A stretch of 64,000 nt of DNA from an uncultured Pseudovibrio sp. (GTDB lineage: Bacteria > Pseudomonadota > Alphaproteobacteria > Rhizobiales > Stappiaceae). The stretch's first letter is position 1. Each line of letters starts with the position of its first letter. The stretch covers positions 41,838-105,837 of the forward strand of contig CANMBS010000016.1 of assembly GCA_947496145.1 (NCBI GenBank). Direction: 5' to 3'. This document shows, one piece after another, positions 36,079 through 45,215 of this stretch. The position numbers were made by a program, and so were the translations under genes. Under the pieces are notes generated by a model. That model searched no databases and was not told where the DNA came from. It saw only the letters and a list, made by a program, of their open reading frames with translations.

Positions 36079-36759
36079 TCATCTGGTTGTCGGAGCTGTG
36101 ACATAAGGAAGATGTCCAGACTTGATCCAGAGTCTGGCCCCATTGGCACCTGCTTTGATCTTCAGGTCATACCCGACTGGCACGCGCAGCCATGCATGTT
36201 TGGGAAGCTGGTCTCCCGCTTCTGAGACAGAGCCTTCCAGTACAAAGATTTCAGCGCCGTCCTTTGCTTCCACTGCGCCGCTTACCTCCGGCTGCCAATA
36301 CTCGATGCGCACGTTTTCCCGTTCATCGTGATAGAGCGGCGAGACTTCAACTCCTTTGCGATGCGCGTCTTCAACGCGACCTAACTTGTTGGTTTGCACA
36401 CGTACATGAGTTCTGTCATTCAGATCAAACTGCCAGAGTTTTACGAGGATTGTGCATCCCGGCTCAGAGGCTGGTGTGTGTCTGGATTGAGGCGGGTTGC
36501 GAATGTAGGAGCCTTCCGGGAAATCCCCGTGCTCGTCCTGAAATATCCCCTCAAGGACGATAAACTCTTCCCCGCCGGTGTGGACGTGTTCAGAAAAATG
36601 ACTCCCGGGTGCAAAACGCACAATGGTTGTCGCTCTGGCAACTTCCTCTCCCAAGCGGTCCAGTGGTTTGCGGTCGACGCCCTTCATCGGAGAAGGCACC
36701 CAGGCTATCTGATCTGCCAGTTCCACCACGCGCTTTGAAAAATCGCCGTTGATTTTCAC
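36079..36759 (-). CDS. Double cupin protein, ChrR-like
   Basis: About 226 residues with two cupin units. The first has FAPGSHFSEHVHTGGEEFIVLEG, with the His-His-Glu metal ligands; the second has EIFVLEGSVSEAGDQLPKHAW. The pattern matches the ChrR cupin-like family, originally the zinc-binding half of an anti-sigma factor, but here the N-terminal anti-sigma domain is missing, so it probably acts as an enzyme or a metal-binding sensor. GTG at 36759 with AAGGAGAG before it is chosen; the longer upstream ORF has no such site. It converges on the hydroxylase gene. Confidence 0.72.
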   Translation of the reverse strand: MKINGDFSKRVVELADQIAWVPSPMKGVDRKPLDRLGEEVARATTIVRFAPGSHFSEHVHTGGEEFIVLEGIFQDEHGDFPEGSYIRNPPQSRHTPASEPGCTILVKLWQFDLNDRTHVRVQTNKLGRVEDAHRKGVEVSPLYHDERENVRIEYWQPEVSGAVEAKDGAEIFVLEGSVSEAGDQLPKHAWLRVPVGYDLKIKAGANGARLWIKSGHLPYVTAPTTR

Positions 36760-36942
36760 AGGTCTCTCCTTCTCCCAGAGTTTCCAAAGTAGATGCTTCA
36801 GGCGCTCATTTACAGATGTTTGATTGCGATTAGGGATCACTTCATCGTTATGCTTTTTGTTGCATTCCGTTCGCCACACTCCCTTGTTAGGCTTTAGGTA
36901 ATTTTCATGCGTTTTGCATGACCCAACTACAGGACGCCTGAT

Positions 36943-38205
36943 ATGAGTCTGCTGGCTGATTTGCTTTCTACCCTTTTCGATCGCCGTTATGTGTTTATGG
37001 GCAAGCAGGATGAACGACCTCTTACCGAGCTTTGCAATGCCTTGATGAGCAGTCAGGGAGATGTTTCCGGTGCAGCAATTGCTCACGAAATACTGGATGG
37101 GTATGCAACCTCCGATATTCAGGGAAAGCTAGCGTTTTTTGAGTTTTTGAACAGTGAGATGGATATTGAACCAGAAGGTTTAGAGGCTACTGTTTCCACC
37201 TATAAAGCTGATCGAACAGAAGCAAACTACCGGAAGCTGGTGGAAGCAGCAGAGCCGAGGCGTCAAGAGCTTGCCAGACGGCTCAATCAAGTTCCCGGAG
37301 CCACGCATCAGCTGGTTCACATGCGTAAAGACTTGCTTGCTTTCATAAAAGAACAACCGGATCTTGCACGTACTGACATAGACTTCCAGCACCTGTTTAA
37401 CTCATGGTTCAATCGGGGTTTTCTGGTTCTTCGCCCCATCAGCTGGGATAGCCCAGCGCAGATTTTGGAGAAAATCATAGCTTATGAGGCTGTGCATGCC
37501 ATTGATAGCTGGGATGATTTACGCCGCCGCCTGCAACCGGAAGACCGGCGCTGCTTTGCCTTTTTCCATCCCTCACTTCCAGATGAACCACTGATTTTTG
37601 TTGAGGTTGCCCTGACCAAAGGTGTTCCCTCTTCTATTCAGGGCGTACTGGCTGAAGAGAGGGATATTGTACCGGTTAGCGAAGTGGATACAGCGGTTTT
37701 TTACTCCATCTCAAACTGTCAGAGCGGTCTGGCAGGTGTTTCCTTTGGTAACTCGTTGATCAAGCAGGTGGTGCAAGACCTTTCTCGTGAGCTAAGCCAG
37801 TTGAAGACCTTTGTTACACTCTCTCCTTTACCGACTTTCCGCAAATGGGCGGAGCGGCAAGAGATTGAGTTGCCAAAGGATGATACAGCGCTCAAAGAAC
37901 TGGCGGCCTACTATCTGCTGGAAGGAAAGCGAAAAGACAATATGCCGTTTGATCCGGTCGCGCGGTTCCACCTTTACAATGGCGCACGGGTTCATGATGT
38001 GCATGTTGGAGCTGATACTTCTGCCAATGGTAAGACGCAGTCAGCAGGCGTGATGGTGAACTACCTCTATGATCTGCAAAAAATCTCTCAAAACCATGAG
38101 GTCTTTGCCAATAAGAAGGAGATCGTCGCCTCCAAACCGGTGCAATCTCTGGCGAAAGCCAGTGTGATGAAGGCAACATCCCAGCCGAAGAGCAACGTTG
38201 CCTAG
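36943..38205 (+). CDS. matA: Malonyl-CoA decarboxylase
   Basis: A 420-residue cytosolic enzyme that decarboxylates malonyl-CoA to acetyl-CoA. An N-terminal helical domain (residues 1-110) precedes the acetyltransferase-like catalytic domain. Family motifs are VDTAVFYSISNCQSGLAGVSF, GNSLIKQVVQDL and the LSPLPTFRKW signature, with the catalytic His region in the C-terminal third. It has no transporter or malonyl-CoA synthetase beside it, so it may act in fatty-acid balance rather than malonate use. Its stop overlaps the stop of the convergent FGGY kinase by 4 nt. Confidence 0.92.
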   Translation: MSLLADLLSTLFDRRYVFMGKQDERPLTELCNALMSSQGDVSGAAIAHEILDGYATSDIQGKLAFFEFLNSEMDIEPEGLEATVSTYKADRTEANYRKLVEAAEPRRQELARRLNQVPGATHQLVHMRKDLLAFIKEQPDLARTDIDFQHLFNSWFNRGFLVLRPISWDSPAQILEKIIAYEAVHAIDSWDDLRRRLQPEDRRCFAFFHPSLPDEPLIFVEVALTKGVPSSIQGVLAEERDIVPVSEVDTAVFYSISNCQSGLAGVSFGNSLIKQVVQDLSRELSQLKTFVTLSPLPTFRKWAERQEIELPKDDTALKELAAYYLLEGKRKDNMPFDPVARFHLYNGARVHDVHVGADTSANGKTQSAGVMVNYLYDLQKISQNHEVFANKKEIVASKPVQSLAKASVMKATSQPKSNVA

Positions 38206-39740
38206 CCTGTGATGCGGCGGAGTGCCTTGTTGAGGGGGGCTAATCTACCGGGCATGAGCAGATAGACATCTTCAAACAGTTTCTCGTAGAGCTGAACCGT
38301 TTTGGGGTTCGGCTTGAAAACTTCGCTTTGCCGGGTCATGGCCTGCATGGCTGTGTCAAAGTCAGCATGAATGCCAGCGCCAACACTTGCGGCAATCGCA
38401 GCACCAAGGCCAGCAGTTTCAAAGGTATGAGGCCGTTCGGTTGGCAGCCCGAAGATGTCTGCCGTAATTTGCATGATAGCGTCAGATTGAGAACCGCCAC
38501 CTGATACACGCAGGACTTTGATCTTCTTGCCACTTTTACGTTCTATACGTTCCAGTCCCCGGCGCAGCTCCAGCGTGATACCTTCTATGATGGCGCGGTA
38601 AATATGCCCTCTGGTGTGCACGTCGCCAAAGCCGATGATTGCGCCCTTGACCGGGGTCGAGCGTCCGTTATCACGGCCCCATTTGGGGAGCAATGTCAGG
38701 CCATGGGAACCGGGAGGCGTGCTGTTGAGCAAGTCGTCGAAGAAGACTTCGACCGGACTGCCGATTTCACGTGCTTTTTCCTGCTCAGGGTGGCCGAATT
38801 CTTCCTTGAACCAGTTGACCATCCAGTAACCGAGAATGACTGAGGCTTCTGGCGTGTACATTCCGGGTATGCCGCCGGAATACGCCGGTAAGGGGCGTTC
38901 GACCTCAAAGTACTTTTCTGAGTGAATGGTTGCCGTTGCTCTGGTGCCATAACTAAGGCAGCCGACAGAAGCGTCTACGGCACCGCACCCCACCGCCTCA
39001 CAGGCTTTATCTGCCGCCGCCGAGATGACTGGCACCCCCTCTGACAAGCCTATGTGTCTGGCGGCTTCCTCTGTGAGTGTACCTATGGTTTGCCCGGGTT
39101 CTACAAGCTCAGGCAAATGATTGTGTTGGAAGGCAAAAAGCTTCCAAAGGAAGTGGTTAGAACTCGCCCATTGCTGTTTCTTATAGTCAAAAGGCAGGTA
39201 CCCAACCTGCGCTCCTGTTGAATCGCGGAAATGATCTGTCAGTTTGAAGTTGAGGTAACCTGAAACCTGAAGGAACTTGTGTGTTTTCTTCCAAATGCCG
39301 GGCTGGTTCACTGCAATCCAGTTGACCTCACATTCGCTGCGCACGCTTTTTATGGAACGGGACAGGCCAGCGATACCGAAGATGGTTTTCCAAAGCAGGG
39401 GCAAAGGTTTCTGGTGTTCCTCGATACGCTCATCCATCCATGTGATAGCTGGGCGCAGAGGGACGCCATGCTCGTCAACGGCAATCTGTGTCCCGCGCTG
39501 GGTGGTGACGCTGAGAGCTTTCACGGTTGCAGGGTCAGCACCTTTGTCCCAAAGCTCACGGCAGCAACGGCCCATGAGTTCCCAAAAGATCACGGGATCA
39601 ATCTCAGACCAGCCGGGCTTGTCGGTACTGTAGTCGGTGATGGGCTTTTGGACCTTGTAAAGAAGCGTGCCCTCAGGAGAAAAAAGAATGGCACGAATGC
39701 TTTGACTCCCACAGTCAATCGCGAGCAGGGTATCGGTCAT
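38202..39740 (-). CDS. FGGY-family carbohydrate kinase
   Basis: A 512-residue kinase with the actin-like fold. The N-terminal phosphate loop is LLAIDCGSQSIRAILF, and the C-terminal FGGY domain has VSGGGSQSDAIMQITADIFG. Relatives phosphorylate glycerol, xylulose, ribulose or similar polyols. Its start overlaps the glpD stop as ATGA and it is the last gene of an operon with glpD and an alkyl-DHAP-synthase-like flavoprotein. Phosphorylation of a glycerol-like compound feeding GlpD is therefore the likely role, although it is not the canonical GlpK by motif. Confidence 0.85.
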   Translation of the reverse strand: MTDTLLAIDCGSQSIRAILFSPEGTLLYKVQKPITDYSTDKPGWSEIDPVIFWELMGRCCRELWDKGADPATVKALSVTTQRGTQIAVDEHGVPLRPAITWMDERIEEHQKPLPLLWKTIFGIAGLSRSIKSVRSECEVNWIAVNQPGIWKKTHKFLQVSGYLNFKLTDHFRDSTGAQVGYLPFDYKKQQWASSNHFLWKLFAFQHNHLPELVEPGQTIGTLTEEAARHIGLSEGVPVISAAADKACEAVGCGAVDASVGCLSYGTRATATIHSEKYFEVERPLPAYSGGIPGMYTPEASVILGYWMVNWFKEEFGHPEQEKAREIGSPVEVFFDDLLNSTPPGSHGLTLLPKWGRDNGRSTPVKGAIIGFGDVHTRGHIYRAIIEGITLELRRGLERIERKSGKKIKVLRVSGGGSQSDAIMQITADIFGLPTERPHTFETAGLGAAIAASVGAGIHADFDTAMQAMTRQSEVFKPNPKTVQLYEKLFEDVYLLMPGRLAPLNKALRRITG

Positions 39741-41395
39741 TGGGCCAGCACCTCACACTCGACATGTGATGCCTTATCGGCCCGTGTGGAAGGCAAGCTG
39801 TAGTGGTTTTGCCAAACTCTCTGGTAACGCTGCCACTCCTTCCTCCACTCTTTCATAGACCGCCCCAGTTTGTCTCTTAATCTTGCCTCAAACTCGCTGG
39901 CTAATGCAGCGCCGCCCTCTTCCAACACTAAGCCAATTCGCGTGCGGCGTAAAAGAAGATCATCCAAATGCACCACTTCTTCATAGGCTACAGCCCATTC
40001 AAGTTCAGCCCAAACGTGGCTTGTTGTCCCAACAGGAGAAAAGTCAAAGTCAGATGACGCAGCCAAAAGAGAATAAACATCAGGCCCGTAGCAACCTGTG
40101 AGTCGTTGTTTTTCGGTCTCCGTCACTTTGATGGAGGCAGGAGTGTCTGGTGCTTCTGGCTGTTCTTCGAACACCTGATCTGGCGCTTCAGCAAGTATTT
40201 TACCCTGCAAATAAGGAGCACATGTTTCGAGCACTTGCTGGGCCATTACACGGAAAGTCGTGAGCTTTCCTCCTGTGACGGTGATGACGCCCTCATCATC
40301 CCAGACCACATGATCGCGTCTGGCTTTAGAAGGGTGTAGTTGTTTTGGGTCCTCTCCTTCATTGCCGACAATCGGGCGAACGCCGGACCATGTGGAAATG
40401 ATATCAGCTTCCTTCAGATTTGAGCCGGGGAAATTGTGACTGGCCCCTTTTAGCAGGTAGGCGACCTCTTCTGCTGTAATTGCAGCTTCTTCATCGAGGT
40501 TTGCTGTGTGGTCAAGATCAGTTGTGCCAATGACCGTTCTGCCCATCCACGGATAGATGAAGACACCGCGTTTGTCCTGAGGATGCAGGTAGGTCAGGCA
40601 TTGGTGGACTGGCAGACGCCATGACGGGATGATGATGTGGCTTCCCCGCAAAGGACGAATGCGCTTTTGCTGTCCCAACTGCTGGCGTAAGTCGTCTGCC
40701 CAGACGCCAGTAGCGTTGACGACTGTTTTGCTTTGAATTGTGAAGGTTTCGTCAGTTTCAAGGTTCTGAAGTTCAATCTCCTTTGTGCCGCTATCACTAG
40801 AACCCACTGCATTTACAGAGGTATAGTTCAATGTCAGTGCGCCACTGCGTCTTGCATCTGCCAATACACGCAAAACGAGGCGGCTGTCGTCGGTGAGTGC
40901 ATCTGTGTATTGGTAGGCTCCAAGCAGGCCGTCTTCGTTCAGTCCCGGTAAAGCGGCAATGGTTTGCTCGCGGTTCAGGTAAGTATGGTCACGCTTTCCG
41001 GCAAAATAGCCGTAGATGTTGAGAAGCACAGAGAAAGCACTGCGGGTTGGGAAGCCTTTTTCATAGAAGGGAAACAGGTAATTCATGGGTTCTATTAGGC
41101 CCGGTGCTTCTTTGAGAAGTTTCTCGCGTTCGCGTACGGATTGCCGTGCAAGTTTTAATTCGCCCTGAGACAGGTAGCGCAAACCGCCATGCACCATTTT
41201 CGAAGAGCGGCTGGAGGTGCCCCATGCATAGTCGCGCTTTTCGAGTAGCAGAACTTCAAGCCCTGCTCTTGCAGCCATCAGAGCAACACCTGCACCAGTG
41301 ATGCCACCACCAACAACCACCATGTCCCAGGGTGTCGTGCGCTGCCTTAAAAGCTCAAGTTTTTCCTGCCTGCTCAGTTGCTTCCTATTCCCCAT
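39737..41395 (-). CDS. glpD: Glycerol-3-phosphate dehydrogenase/oxidase (FAD)
   Basis: A 552-residue membrane-associated flavoenzyme that oxidises glycerol 3-phosphate to DHAP and passes electrons to quinone. FAD motif VVGGGITGAGVALMAARAG near residue 27 is followed by SSRSSKMVHGGLRYL, the GlpD signature, and the GlpA/D C-terminal domain. The start has AGGAGGACG just upstream. It lies between the AGPS-like flavoprotein (23 nt upstream) and the FGGY kinase (overlapping). It may be a paralogue rather than the main GlpD. Confidence 0.88.
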   Translation of the reverse strand: MGNRKQLSRQEKLELLRQRTTPWDMVVVGGGITGAGVALMAARAGLEVLLLEKRDYAWGTSSRSSKMVHGGLRYLSQGELKLARQSVREREKLLKEAPGLIEPMNYLFPFYEKGFPTRSAFSVLLNIYGYFAGKRDHTYLNREQTIAALPGLNEDGLLGAYQYTDALTDDSRLVLRVLADARRSGALTLNYTSVNAVGSSDSGTKEIELQNLETDETFTIQSKTVVNATGVWADDLRQQLGQQKRIRPLRGSHIIIPSWRLPVHQCLTYLHPQDKRGVFIYPWMGRTVIGTTDLDHTANLDEEAAITAEEVAYLLKGASHNFPGSNLKEADIISTWSGVRPIVGNEGEDPKQLHPSKARRDHVVWDDEGVITVTGGKLTTFRVMAQQVLETCAPYLQGKILAEAPDQVFEEQPEAPDTPASIKVTETEKQRLTGCYGPDVYSLLAASSDFDFSPVGTTSHVWAELEWAVAYEEVVHLDDLLLRRTRIGLVLEEGGAALASEFEARLRDKLGRSMKEWRKEWQRYQRVWQNHYSLPSTRADKASHVECEVLAQ

Positions 41396-41418
41396 TGCTT
41401 CGTCCTCCTGAGCAGTGG

Positions 41419-43038
41419 CTATGCAGGTTCGGTGGTGTTTTTTGCCTCAATCAAAACGCCGGGGTTCATGCGATGGTCCGGATCGAAGTTTTTCGAGAGT
41501 GCTTCCAATGCGCTCATCCCCAGTTCACCCTTTTCGGCGGGCAGATAGGGTGCGTGATCACGTCCGACACCGTGTTGGTGGCTGATGGTCCCTCCGTGGG
41601 CGACAACTGTTTCTGAGGCGACCTTCTTGATAATTTTCCAGCGCTGCAAGGTCTCTGCATAGGTGCTGGCAACGGGGAACAGATAGGTGGTGTAGGCGCT
41701 GGAGCCTTGCGGATAGACATGAGACAGATGCGTAAAGGCGAAGACTGGAATGCCTTGCTGTTTCAAAGCGTTCATGACCTTTTGCTCAATCACGTTAATG
41801 TAGGGGCGCAGGGCTGACCAGTCCATTGCTGTCTCGAATGTATCGACACCAATGCCATGCTCCCAAAGCGGATGACGCAGGTAGGGGCCTTTGAACCGGC
41901 CTTCCCTCCATTTTTCACCCAGCATTTTGGAAAAGACCCGCTTTGCGCCGTGCTGCCTTAAAATGGCTTTTGCCTGCCTGCGATTTGCTCTGCTCTGGCT
42001 TTTTGACCCCGTCAAACCAAAGGTGAGCATACACTTTTTGTCAGTCAGTCCCTTCAGTTTGAAGAGCATATTGAGCTTGGAAAGCTTCTTTTCCGGCACT
42101 GCAAGCTTCAGGCTTATATCTGTTTCTGTGGCATTGCTGAGACGCATCATGGAGAGTGGAATGCGCCCCTGTGTCATCGCCTGAACTGCGGCAACACCGC
42201 TTTCCCAATCTGGCATGAAGACAGTATAGAACTGCTCGGTTTCGGCCAGTGGTGTGACGCGCAGTTTCACCTCTGAAAGAATGCCAAGTGTGCCTTCTGA
42301 TCCAAGCACCATTTCCCGCAGGTCGGGCCCGGCAGACGAGGCAGGCATGCTTCGGATTTTCAGCGTGCCTTTTGGCGTCTCCAGTGTGCCGCCAGCAAAG
42401 AGCTGCTCAATACGTCCATACCGCAGGGATTGCTGACCAGAGGAACGGGTCACGACCCAGCCGCCAGCGGTGGAAAGCTCGAAACTTTGCGGGAAATGAC
42501 CCAGAGTGTAGCCGATAGCTGCCAGTTGGGCTTCCAGATCAGGCCCGCGCACGCCAGCACCAAAAGTGGCGATCTGGCTTTCTTTATCAAAGTCGAGCAA
42601 GCGGTTCATGCGCGTAAGAGCGACTGTTATCCGGGGTTTTTCGCAGGTTGGGCAGGCCAGATGTCCTGCAACGGAGGTCCCTCCTCCGTAAGGTACGAGC
42701 AGATAGTCCTTTCCGGCGGCCCAGTCCATCAGCTCGCGCAGTTGCTGCGTCGTTTCAGGAAATGCTACGGCATCCGGGATTTCCTTGAATATGCCGCTGC
42801 GCATTTGCAGCCAGTCGGGAAAGCTTTGCCCTGCTGCATAGCGGATGCGCGTTTCGGGTGTTGTATCCAGTAATGGATGATCTGCCGTGCGGGATTCGGG
42901 AACACGTTCAACCGCTTCAGCCAGTGTCGCATCAATAAGCGGATGCGTATCACCGATCAGGTCTGCGATTAAAGCCTTAGCAAAATCAGCGAGTTCAGCC
43001 TGGTGCGTGTCGTCGCCCCAACCATTCCATCTTCTCAT
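41419..43038 (-). CDS. FAD-binding oxidase, alkyldihydroxyacetonephosphate synthase-like
   Basis: About 539 residues. It starts MRRWNGWGDD, the characteristic N-terminus of alkylglycerone-phosphate synthase-like proteins, followed by a PCMH-type FAD domain (VPYGGGTSVAGHL, then STAGGWVVTRSSGQQSLRYG) and the C-terminal FAD-linked oxidase cap. AGPS makes the ether bond of ether lipids by replacing acyl with alkyl on acyl-DHAP; relatives oxidise 2-hydroxy acids. Operon position before glpD and an FGGY kinase supports DHAP/glycerol metabolism. ATG at 43038 follows GGGGAGCG; an ATG at 43053 is less likely. Confidence 0.85.
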   Translation of the reverse strand: MRRWNGWGDDTHQAELADFAKALIADLIGDTHPLIDATLAEAVERVPESRTADHPLLDTTPETRIRYAAGQSFPDWLQMRSGIFKEIPDAVAFPETTQQLRELMDWAAGKDYLLVPYGGGTSVAGHLACPTCEKPRITVALTRMNRLLDFDKESQIATFGAGVRGPDLEAQLAAIGYTLGHFPQSFELSTAGGWVVTRSSGQQSLRYGRIEQLFAGGTLETPKGTLKIRSMPASSAGPDLREMVLGSEGTLGILSEVKLRVTPLAETEQFYTVFMPDWESGVAAVQAMTQGRIPLSMMRLSNATETDISLKLAVPEKKLSKLNMLFKLKGLTDKKCMLTFGLTGSKSQSRANRRQAKAILRQHGAKRVFSKMLGEKWREGRFKGPYLRHPLWEHGIGVDTFETAMDWSALRPYINVIEQKVMNALKQQGIPVFAFTHLSHVYPQGSSAYTTYLFPVASTYAETLQRWKIIKKVASETVVAHGGTISHQHGVGRDHAPYLPAEKGELGMSALEALSKNFDPDHRMNPGVLIEAKNTTEPA

Positions 43039-43140
43039 TATCGCTCCCCTCACGCTTATCTCTATGCAGCATTACGTATGCTAAACAGAGTTTACGCAAG
43101 GGGAAACTATGCAATCGGAGTATTTTGCATATGACGAATG

Positions 43141-44433
43141 TTAAACAACAACCTTTTGGCGCTTTTGCTCTCCTACTTCGAAGACGCGCTTGTAACGTTC
43201 AATCTGATCCCGTGGCCCCATGGCTTTGTTTGGGTTATCGGAGAGCTTTACCGTCGGCTTGCCATTGGCCGAGATCGCTTTGCACACTAATGAGAAAGGT
43301 GCCAAAGCATCGTTAGATACGAGACCACGAAAATCATTGGTGAGCATGGTTCCCCAGCCAAAACTACACCGTACACGACCCTGAAATTTGCGCTGAAGAT
43401 GAGCGATCATATCTTCATCCAGCCCATCAGAAAAGATCACACGCTTTTGAGTTGGGTCTTCTCCGCAGTTCTCCCACCATTTGATGGCTGCTTCTGCTCC
43501 TTTAACCGGGTCACCGCTGTCAATGCGAATCCCTGTCCATGTAGAGAGCCAGTTTGGTGCACGTTGAAGGAAGCTTTCTGTACCATACGTATCAGGCAGG
43601 ATGATGCGCAGGTTACCATCGTGTTCATCCTGCCAGTCTTTCAGCACCTGATAGGGTGCCTGCGCTAATTCATCATCACTTTCAGCCAAAGCGGAATAGA
43701 CCATGGGCAGTTCGTGGGCATTCGTACCGATGGCTTCTACCTCGCGGCGCATGGCGATCAGGCAGTTGGATGTGCCGACAAACTTTTTGCCGAGCCCTTC
43801 CATCATGGCTTGTACGCACCAGTCCTGCCACAGGAAGGAGTGACGACGGCGGGTGCCGAAGTCAGCAAGGGACAAATTGTCGATCTTTCGCAGGTACTCG
43901 ACCTTCTCCCAGAGCTTGGTCATCGCGCGGGCATAAAGAACCTGAAGCTCAAACCGACCCATGTTTTTAAGCACGGCACGGGAGCGCAGTTCCATCAGTA
44001 CCGCCAGAGCAGGAACTTCCCACAGCATGACTGCTGGCCAGTCCCCTTCAAAGGTCAGCTCGTACTGATCGCCTTTTACCTCAAGGTGGTACGGTGGCAG
44101 CTTCAGTTGCTCAAACCATTCCAGAAAGTCAGAGCGGAACATGGAGCGCTTGCCGTAAAACATGTTGCCGCGCAGCCACGTGCTTTCCCCGCGAGACAAG
44201 GAGAGTGTGCGGATATGATCGAGCTGATCACGCAGTTCTTTCTCATCAATGAGCTTTGCAAGCGGGATGTGCTGAGCGCGATTGATAAGGCTGAACGTGA
44301 CTTTTGTGTTCGGCTTATTCAGGAACACCGACTGCGCCATGAGCAGTTTGTAAAAGTCCGTGTCAATCAGGGAGCGGACAATCGGGTCGATTTTCCAGTT
44401 GTGATTGTACACACGGGAGGCGATATCGATCAT
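43141..44433 (-). CDS. pncB: Nicotinate phosphoribosyltransferase
   Basis: A 430-residue enzyme of NAD salvage that converts nicotinate and PRPP to nicotinate mononucleotide. Motifs: LIDTDFYKLLMAQSVF at the N-terminus, FGTRRRHSFLWQ and GTSNCLIAMR in the barrel, IRIDSGDP and FSDGLDE. Length fits the proteobacterial class. It overlaps pncA as ATGA, so the two steps from nicotinamide to NaMN are coupled in one operon. Codon use looks like that of its neighbours. Confidence 0.95.
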   Translation of the reverse strand: MIDIASRVYNHNWKIDPIVRSLIDTDFYKLLMAQSVFLNKPNTKVTFSLINRAQHIPLAKLIDEKELRDQLDHIRTLSLSRGESTWLRGNMFYGKRSMFRSDFLEWFEQLKLPPYHLEVKGDQYELTFEGDWPAVMLWEVPALAVLMELRSRAVLKNMGRFELQVLYARAMTKLWEKVEYLRKIDNLSLADFGTRRRHSFLWQDWCVQAMMEGLGKKFVGTSNCLIAMRREVEAIGTNAHELPMVYSALAESDDELAQAPYQVLKDWQDEHDGNLRIILPDTYGTESFLQRAPNWLSTWTGIRIDSGDPVKGAEAAIKWWENCGEDPTQKRVIFSDGLDEDMIAHLQRKFQGRVRCSFGWGTMLTNDFRGLVSNDALAPFSLVCKAISANGKPTVKLSDNPNKAMGPRDQIERYKRVFEVGEQKRQKVVV

Positions 44434-45056
44434 TTCGCTACCATTTCACCAGCAAGTTTGATGCCGAGATTTTCCATTTCATCCAATGCAGCTTTCAATG
44501 ATCCATCAAGGTCAATTGCGCGGCAGGCATCCAGATGAACGATTACATTAAAGCCGTGTTTGGCGGCGTCTACAGCTGAAAAACGAACACAGAAGTCTGT
44601 TGCCAGTCCAACCATGTGCACAGTGTCAACGCCGCGTTCACGCAGGTAACCACAAAGACCCGTAGGCGTGGAGTGGTCATTTTCGAAGAAGGCGGAATAG
44701 CTGTCGATATGCGAGCGGAATCCTTTGCGCACAACAAGGTCGGCACTGTCGGTCTTCAGGTCCTTGTGAAACTGCGCACCTTTGGTGCCTTGCACGCAAT
44801 GCGCGGGCCAAAGGATCTGAGCACCATAGGGCATATCAATCAGTTCATAAGGCTGACGGCCTTCGTGATTATCAGCGAAGGACAGGTGCTCCTGTGGATG
44901 CCAGTCCTGTGTGAGGACCTTGACCGCGAAGTCGTCTTGCATTGCGTTTACGCGCTGGACGATTTCCTCACCGCCCTCAACCGCTAGTGCGCCACCGGTG
45001 CAAAAGTCGTTCTGAATATCAATCATAATCAGAGCTTCATTGGTGGGTCGGGTCAT
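44430..45056 (-). CDS. pncA: Nicotinamidase
   Basis: A 208-residue cysteine hydrolase that deamidates nicotinamide to nicotinate. Asp13 in MIDIQNDF, metal-site residues in WPAHCVQGTKGAQFH, Lys in VVRKGF and the nucleophile Cys in GLATDFCVRFSAVDA form the usual set. First gene of the pncA-pncB operon. A gap of about 160 bp separates its start from soxT and should contain the promoter. Confidence 0.94.
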   Translation of the reverse strand: MTRPTNEALIMIDIQNDFCTGGALAVEGGEEIVQRVNAMQDDFAVKVLTQDWHPQEHLSFADNHEGRQPYELIDMPYGAQILWPAHCVQGTKGAQFHKDLKTDSADLVVRKGFRSHIDSYSAFFENDHSTPTGLCGYLRERGVDTVHMVGLATDFCVRFSAVDAAKHGFNVIVHLDACRAIDLDGSLKAALDEMENLGIKLAGEMVAK

Positions 45057-45215
45057 CGTGCGTTCCTGTCAGCCATGAGTTGTGCGGTTTGGTTTTCGCA
45101 AAGCGATCTGCCTGTATCTTTAGATACACCAGAATAAGCAGCGCGAAATATTGCTATAATCTCTGGCAAACACAAGCGATTTATGCGGGATTACGTAGTA
45201 CCTTGAGAAAAAACC

